DNA from: CAG-390 sp964384555
GTDB taxonomy: Bacteria > Bacillota > Clostridia > Oscillospirales > CAG-272
DNA: 8,140 nt
Assembly: GCA_964384555.1 (NCBI GenBank)
Contig: CAYLLA010000061.1
Coordinates: 1-8,140, forward strand
Direction of reading: 5' to 3'
A model generated the notes under the pieces. That model made no database searches. It was not told the DNA's origin and saw nothing but the letters and a program-made list of their open reading frames with translations. Below, piece by piece: positions 6,433 to 8,140 of this stretch (its first letter is position 1; each line of letters begins with the position of its first letter). Made by a program: the position numbers and the translations under genes.

Positions 6433-7073
6433 CAGGAGTGGGTGTTGCAGAGTTGCTGTGCGCGGTCAAGCTCGCCGCCCACCAAAAGCTCGCAGCCGTC
6501 TGTCGCCACCTCAAAGGCGGGCAGCAGCGCGGCTCTGTCCTCGGCATTAAAGCGGGAGAGCACCCAGTCTGCTATATCCATGTCCGGGTGCGGCTTGGCT
6601 CCAACGCCTATGCGCAGGCGCAGGAAAGCATCGGTACCGAGCTGCGAGATAAGACTCTTGAGACCGTTATGTCCGCCCGCGCTCCCGTGTGTGCGTATGC
6701 GCAGATGCCCTACCGGCAGGTTGGTATCATCAACGATTATAATTATATGATCCGGACGGATCTTATAGAAAGCCGCCGCCTCGCGCACGGCATCTCCGGA
6801 CAGGTTCATCATAGTCATGGGCTTCATAAGGAGCACCTTTTTGCCGGATATGGTCGCCTCCCCCGTCAGCGCGTTGAATTTTGCTCGATCCACGCGCGTG
6901 CCCATGCGGTCGGAGAGCACATCCATGCAAAGAAATCCCGCGTTGTGCCGCGTGATCTCATACTCTCGCCCGGGATTGCCAAGCCCGGCTATGATCCAGG
7001 AGATCGCCTCCCCCGCCGGTGCGGCATCCTCCTTTTTTTCTATCTGTTTGAAAAGCTCGAAAATATCCGTCAT
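6432..7073 (-). CDS. pth: Peptidyl-tRNA hydrolase
   Basis: A 213-residue cytosolic esterase that cleaves peptidyl-tRNA released from ribosomes, recycling tRNA. The family's catalytic and binding residues are present: GLGNPG (30-35, Asn33), TRHNAGF (41-47, catalytic His43), MNLSG (Asn90), VDDTNLPVG (Asp115/Asp116), GSAGGHNGL (His135, Asn136). The fold region starts at about residue 25, preceded by an extension, MTDIFELFKQIEKKEDAAP, that E. coli Pth lacks. The start at 7073 is chosen because it is the last Met before the fold; GGAG (7087-7090) is 13 nt upstream, a little far. The frame stays open to a GTG at 7241, but that stretch is a hairpin-rich leader with no ribosome binding site. It heads the pth-mfd unit behind a consensus promoter. 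Confidence 0.97.
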   Translation of the reverse strand: MTDIFELFKQIEKKEDAAPAGEAISWIIAGLGNPGREYEITRHNAGFLCMDVLSDRMGTRVDRAKFNALTGEATISGKKVLLMKPMTMMNLSGDAVREAAAFYKIRPDHIIIIVDDTNLPVGHLRIRTHGSAGGHNGLKSLISQLGTDAFLRLRIGVGAKPHPDMDIADWVLSRFNAEDRAALLPAFEVATDGCELLVGGELDRAQQLCNTHS

Positions 7074-7131
7074 GTCTTTTTGTTGACTCCGTTCTGTTGT
7101 TTTGTTTTTTATTATCTTTACTTTCTTTTCG

Positions 7132-7171
7132 GCGCTCCTCTGCACGCGGCTCGGCGCGTGCAGAGGAGCGT
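7132..7171. repeat. Perfect 16-bp inverted repeat in the pth leader
   Basis: Arms 7133-7148 and 7155-7170 are exact reverse complements, with outer core CGCTCCTCTGCACGC and a six-base loop GCTCGG; a G-T pair (7132/7171) can extend it in plus-strand RNA. It is the strongest fold in the window outside rnpB and the thiT terminator. On the minus strand an A-rich tract follows; on the plus strand a second small stem and T6 follow. Confidence 0.85.
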
Positions 7172-7194
7172 ATGCCATGCCGTGGGCATTTTTT
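7133..7194 (+). terminator. Possible plus-strand intrinsic terminator facing ppdK
   Basis: On the plus strand, ATGCC-GTG-GGCAT (7177-7189) is followed by a run of six T (7189-7194), right after the 16-bp stem at 7133-7170. It would stop transcripts running antisense to pth before they reach ppdK. No plus-strand gene lies upstream, and the proximal stem is only 5 bp, so this may be the chance reverse of a minus-strand structure. Confidence 0.35.
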
Positions 7195-7274
7195 CTGTAA
7201 CGCCGAACGGCTCGCCGGGAATATCCCGCCGAGTCATGCACCGTGCCGCGGCACGCTTATTTTTATCTTTAGTA

Positions 7275-7303
7275 ATTATACCCCGACAATGCCGATTTGT
7301 CAA
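7275..7303 (-). promoter_or_regulatory. Consensus sigma-A promoter for pth-mfd
   Basis: Minus-strand TTGACA (7303-7298) and TATAAT (7280-7275), both exact consensus, are separated by exactly 17 bases. The predicted transcription start is near 7268, with pth starting at 7073. It is the best promoter match in the window and lies back to back with the ppdK promoter about 90 bp away. Confidence 0.9.
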
Positions 7304-7394
7304 GAGAATTCCAAAGGATACGATGTTTTTTGGTCAAGAATGACAAATAAATAACGAAGTTCAAAAAAAATTTACCACTTTATTTCTTGAGGGG

Positions 7395-7423
7395 TAGATA
7401 TCGAATCCAAAGTATGGTATAAT
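7395..7423 (+). promoter_or_regulatory. Extended -10 sigma-A promoter for ppdK
   Basis: TATAAT (7418-7423) is preceded by TGG (7415-7417), an extended -10 TGN motif, and by TAGATA (7395-7400, 4/6) at 17 bases. The predicted start near 7430 gives a leader of about 50 nt ending in GGAGG. The leader has a weak TCAATT/AATTGA inverted repeat (7433-7438, 7448-7453). Between 7304 and 7394 I see only AT-rich sequence. Confidence 0.75.
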
Positions 7424-7479
7424 AATTGGTGGTCAATTTCGTACAACAATTGAAAATCATTATACGGAGGAAATTCCCA

Positions 7480-8140
7480 ATGGCAAAAAAATATTGCTAC
7501 CTGTTTACAGAGGGCGACGCTTCCATGCGTGAGCTTCTCGGCGGCAAGGGCGCAAACCTTGCTGAAATGACAAAGATCGGTCTTCCTGTTCCCCAGGGCT
7601 TCACCATCACCACAGAAGCCTGCACCCAGTACTACGAGGACGGCAGACAGATCAACCCCGAGATCCAGGAAGAGATCAACTGCTACATCGACAAGATGGA
7701 AGCTATCACCGGCAAAAAGTTTGGTGATAAGGAGAACCCCCTGCTCGTATCCGTTCGTACCGGCTCACGTGCTTCCATGCCCGGTATGATGGATACCAAC
7801 CTCAACCTCGGTCTTAACGAGGACGTTGTTGAAGTTCTTGCCGCAAAGTCGGGCAACCCCCGTTGGGCATGGGACTGCTACAGAAGATTCATCCAGATGT
7901 ACTCCGACGTCGTTATGGAAGTCGGCAAGAAGTACTTCGAAAAGCTCATCGATGAGATGAAGGAAAAGAAGGGCGTGACCCAGGACGTTGAGCTTTCCGC
8001 CGACGATCTTAAGGAGCTCGCCAACCAGTTCAAGGCCGAATACAAAGAGAAGATCGGCCAGGACTTCCCCGCAGATCCCAAGGAGCAGCTGATGGGCGCC
8101 ATCAAGGCCGTTTTCCGCTCCTGGGACAACCCCCGCGCCA
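7480..8140 (+). CDS. ppdK: Pyruvate, phosphate dikinase, N-terminal part (cut by window edge)
   Basis: Interconverts pyruvate, ATP and phosphate with PEP, AMP and pyrophosphate; in anaerobes it serves glycolysis or PEP supply in the cytosol. The frame is open from ATG 7480 to the window end: 220 codons, about a quarter of a family protein of about 880 residues. The nucleotide-binding domain is clear: GGKGANLAEMTKIGLPVPQG (21-40) and SVRTGSRASMPGMMDTNLNL (91-110), where Lys23 and Arg93 match the ATP-binding Lys22 and Arg92 of the Clostridium symbiosum enzyme. GGAGG (7466-7470) lies 9 nt before the ATG. Codons are strongly biased to C-ending forms (AAC, ATC, TTC, TAC), unlike the neighbouring minus-strand genes, which fits high expression. 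The phosphohistidine and PEP domains lie outside the window. Confidence 0.97.
   Translation, partial: MAKKYCYLFTEGDASMRELLGGKGANLAEMTKIGLPVPQGFTITTEACTQYYEDGRQINPEIQEEINCYIDKMEAITGKKFGDKENPLLVSVRTGSRASMPGMMDTNLNLGLNEDVVEVLAAKSGNPRWAWDCYRRFIQMYSDVVMEVGKKYFEKLIDEMKEKKGVTQDVELSADDLKELANQFKAEYKEKIGQDFPADPKEQLMGAIKAVFRSWDNPRA

Larger units (their letters stand above)
7074..7268 (-). promoter_or_regulatory. Long, hairpin-rich 5' leader of pth
   Basis: This is the stretch between the predicted start (about 7268) and the pth ATG. In transcript order it holds a palindrome CGTGCCGCGGCACG (7255-7242); a ten-position stem with one mismatch and loop TAT (arms 7233-7224 and 7220-7211); a small ATGCC/GGCAT stem (7189-7177); a perfect 16-bp stem (7170-7132 region); then an A-rich, unstructured tract up to a GGAG. 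No T-run follows any stem in this direction, so it is not an obvious attenuator. I do not recognise it as a known riboswitch or ribosomal-protein leader. A 39-codon ATG frame (7237-7118) lacks a ribosome binding site. Confidence 0.55.

Noticed and set aside
7118..7237. A 39-codon leader peptide (ATG at 7237, stop at 7118)
   Set aside because: There is no ribosome binding site, and the start lies between two stems. The peptide shows no run of regulatory codons such as repeated identical amino acids.
7074..7241. A 56-residue N-terminal extension of pth from GTG at 7241
   Set aside because: The frame is open, but it runs through the hairpin-rich leader, has no Shine-Dalgarno and encodes Arg-rich sequence with no Pth homology. 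The ATG at 7073 is preferred.
7878..8129. An 83-codon minus-strand frame at the right edge
   Set aside because: It is antisense to ppdK, whose N-terminal motifs are clear.

Overview
The window suggests a low-to-mid GC Gram-positive anaerobe of the class Clostridia, probably a gut Oscillospiraceae-like lineage. This is an inference from three things: a lipoprotein foldase downstream of mfd in a pth-mfd-foldase order, an ECF-type thiamine transporter under a TPP riboswitch, and pyruvate phosphate dikinase. It is ordinary core chromosome. I see no mobile element, CRISPR array, tRNA, toxin-antitoxin or defence locus.

Layout, left to right. Bases 1 to about 330 are the RNase P RNA gene (+), missing its 5' end, closed by an intrinsic terminator. 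Four genes on the minus strand follow: thiT (408-1055), a PrsA/SurA-like foldase lipoprotein (1364-2554), mfd (2652-6287) and pth (6432-7073). The last gene, ppdK (+, from 7480), is divergent from pth and runs off the right edge.

Transcription as read from the sequence. pth and mfd appear to start from a textbook sigma-A promoter (TTGACA-17-TATAAT, 7275-7303, minus strand) with a leader of about 195 nt that is full of hairpins. The foldase has its own strong promoter, whose -35 box contains the mfd stop codon. thiT has its own promoter, a TPP riboswitch and a 16-position terminator stem before its start codon, so it should be repressed when thiamine pyrophosphate is plentiful. ppdK has an extended -10 promoter and a strong ribosome binding site.

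The genes serve mostly separate housekeeping jobs: tRNA 5' maturation (rnpB), release of tRNA from dropped peptidyl-tRNA (pth), rescue of RNA polymerase stalled at DNA lesions (mfd), folding of exported proteins (foldase), vitamin B1 uptake (thiT), and PEP/pyruvate interconversion (ppdK). The least explained parts are the structured pth leader at 7074-7268, with a perfect 16-bp inverted repeat, and the pth-mfd gap, where mfd lacks a normally spaced Shine-Dalgarno. I did not find a convincing new multi-gene system; the leader is the best candidate for something undescribed.
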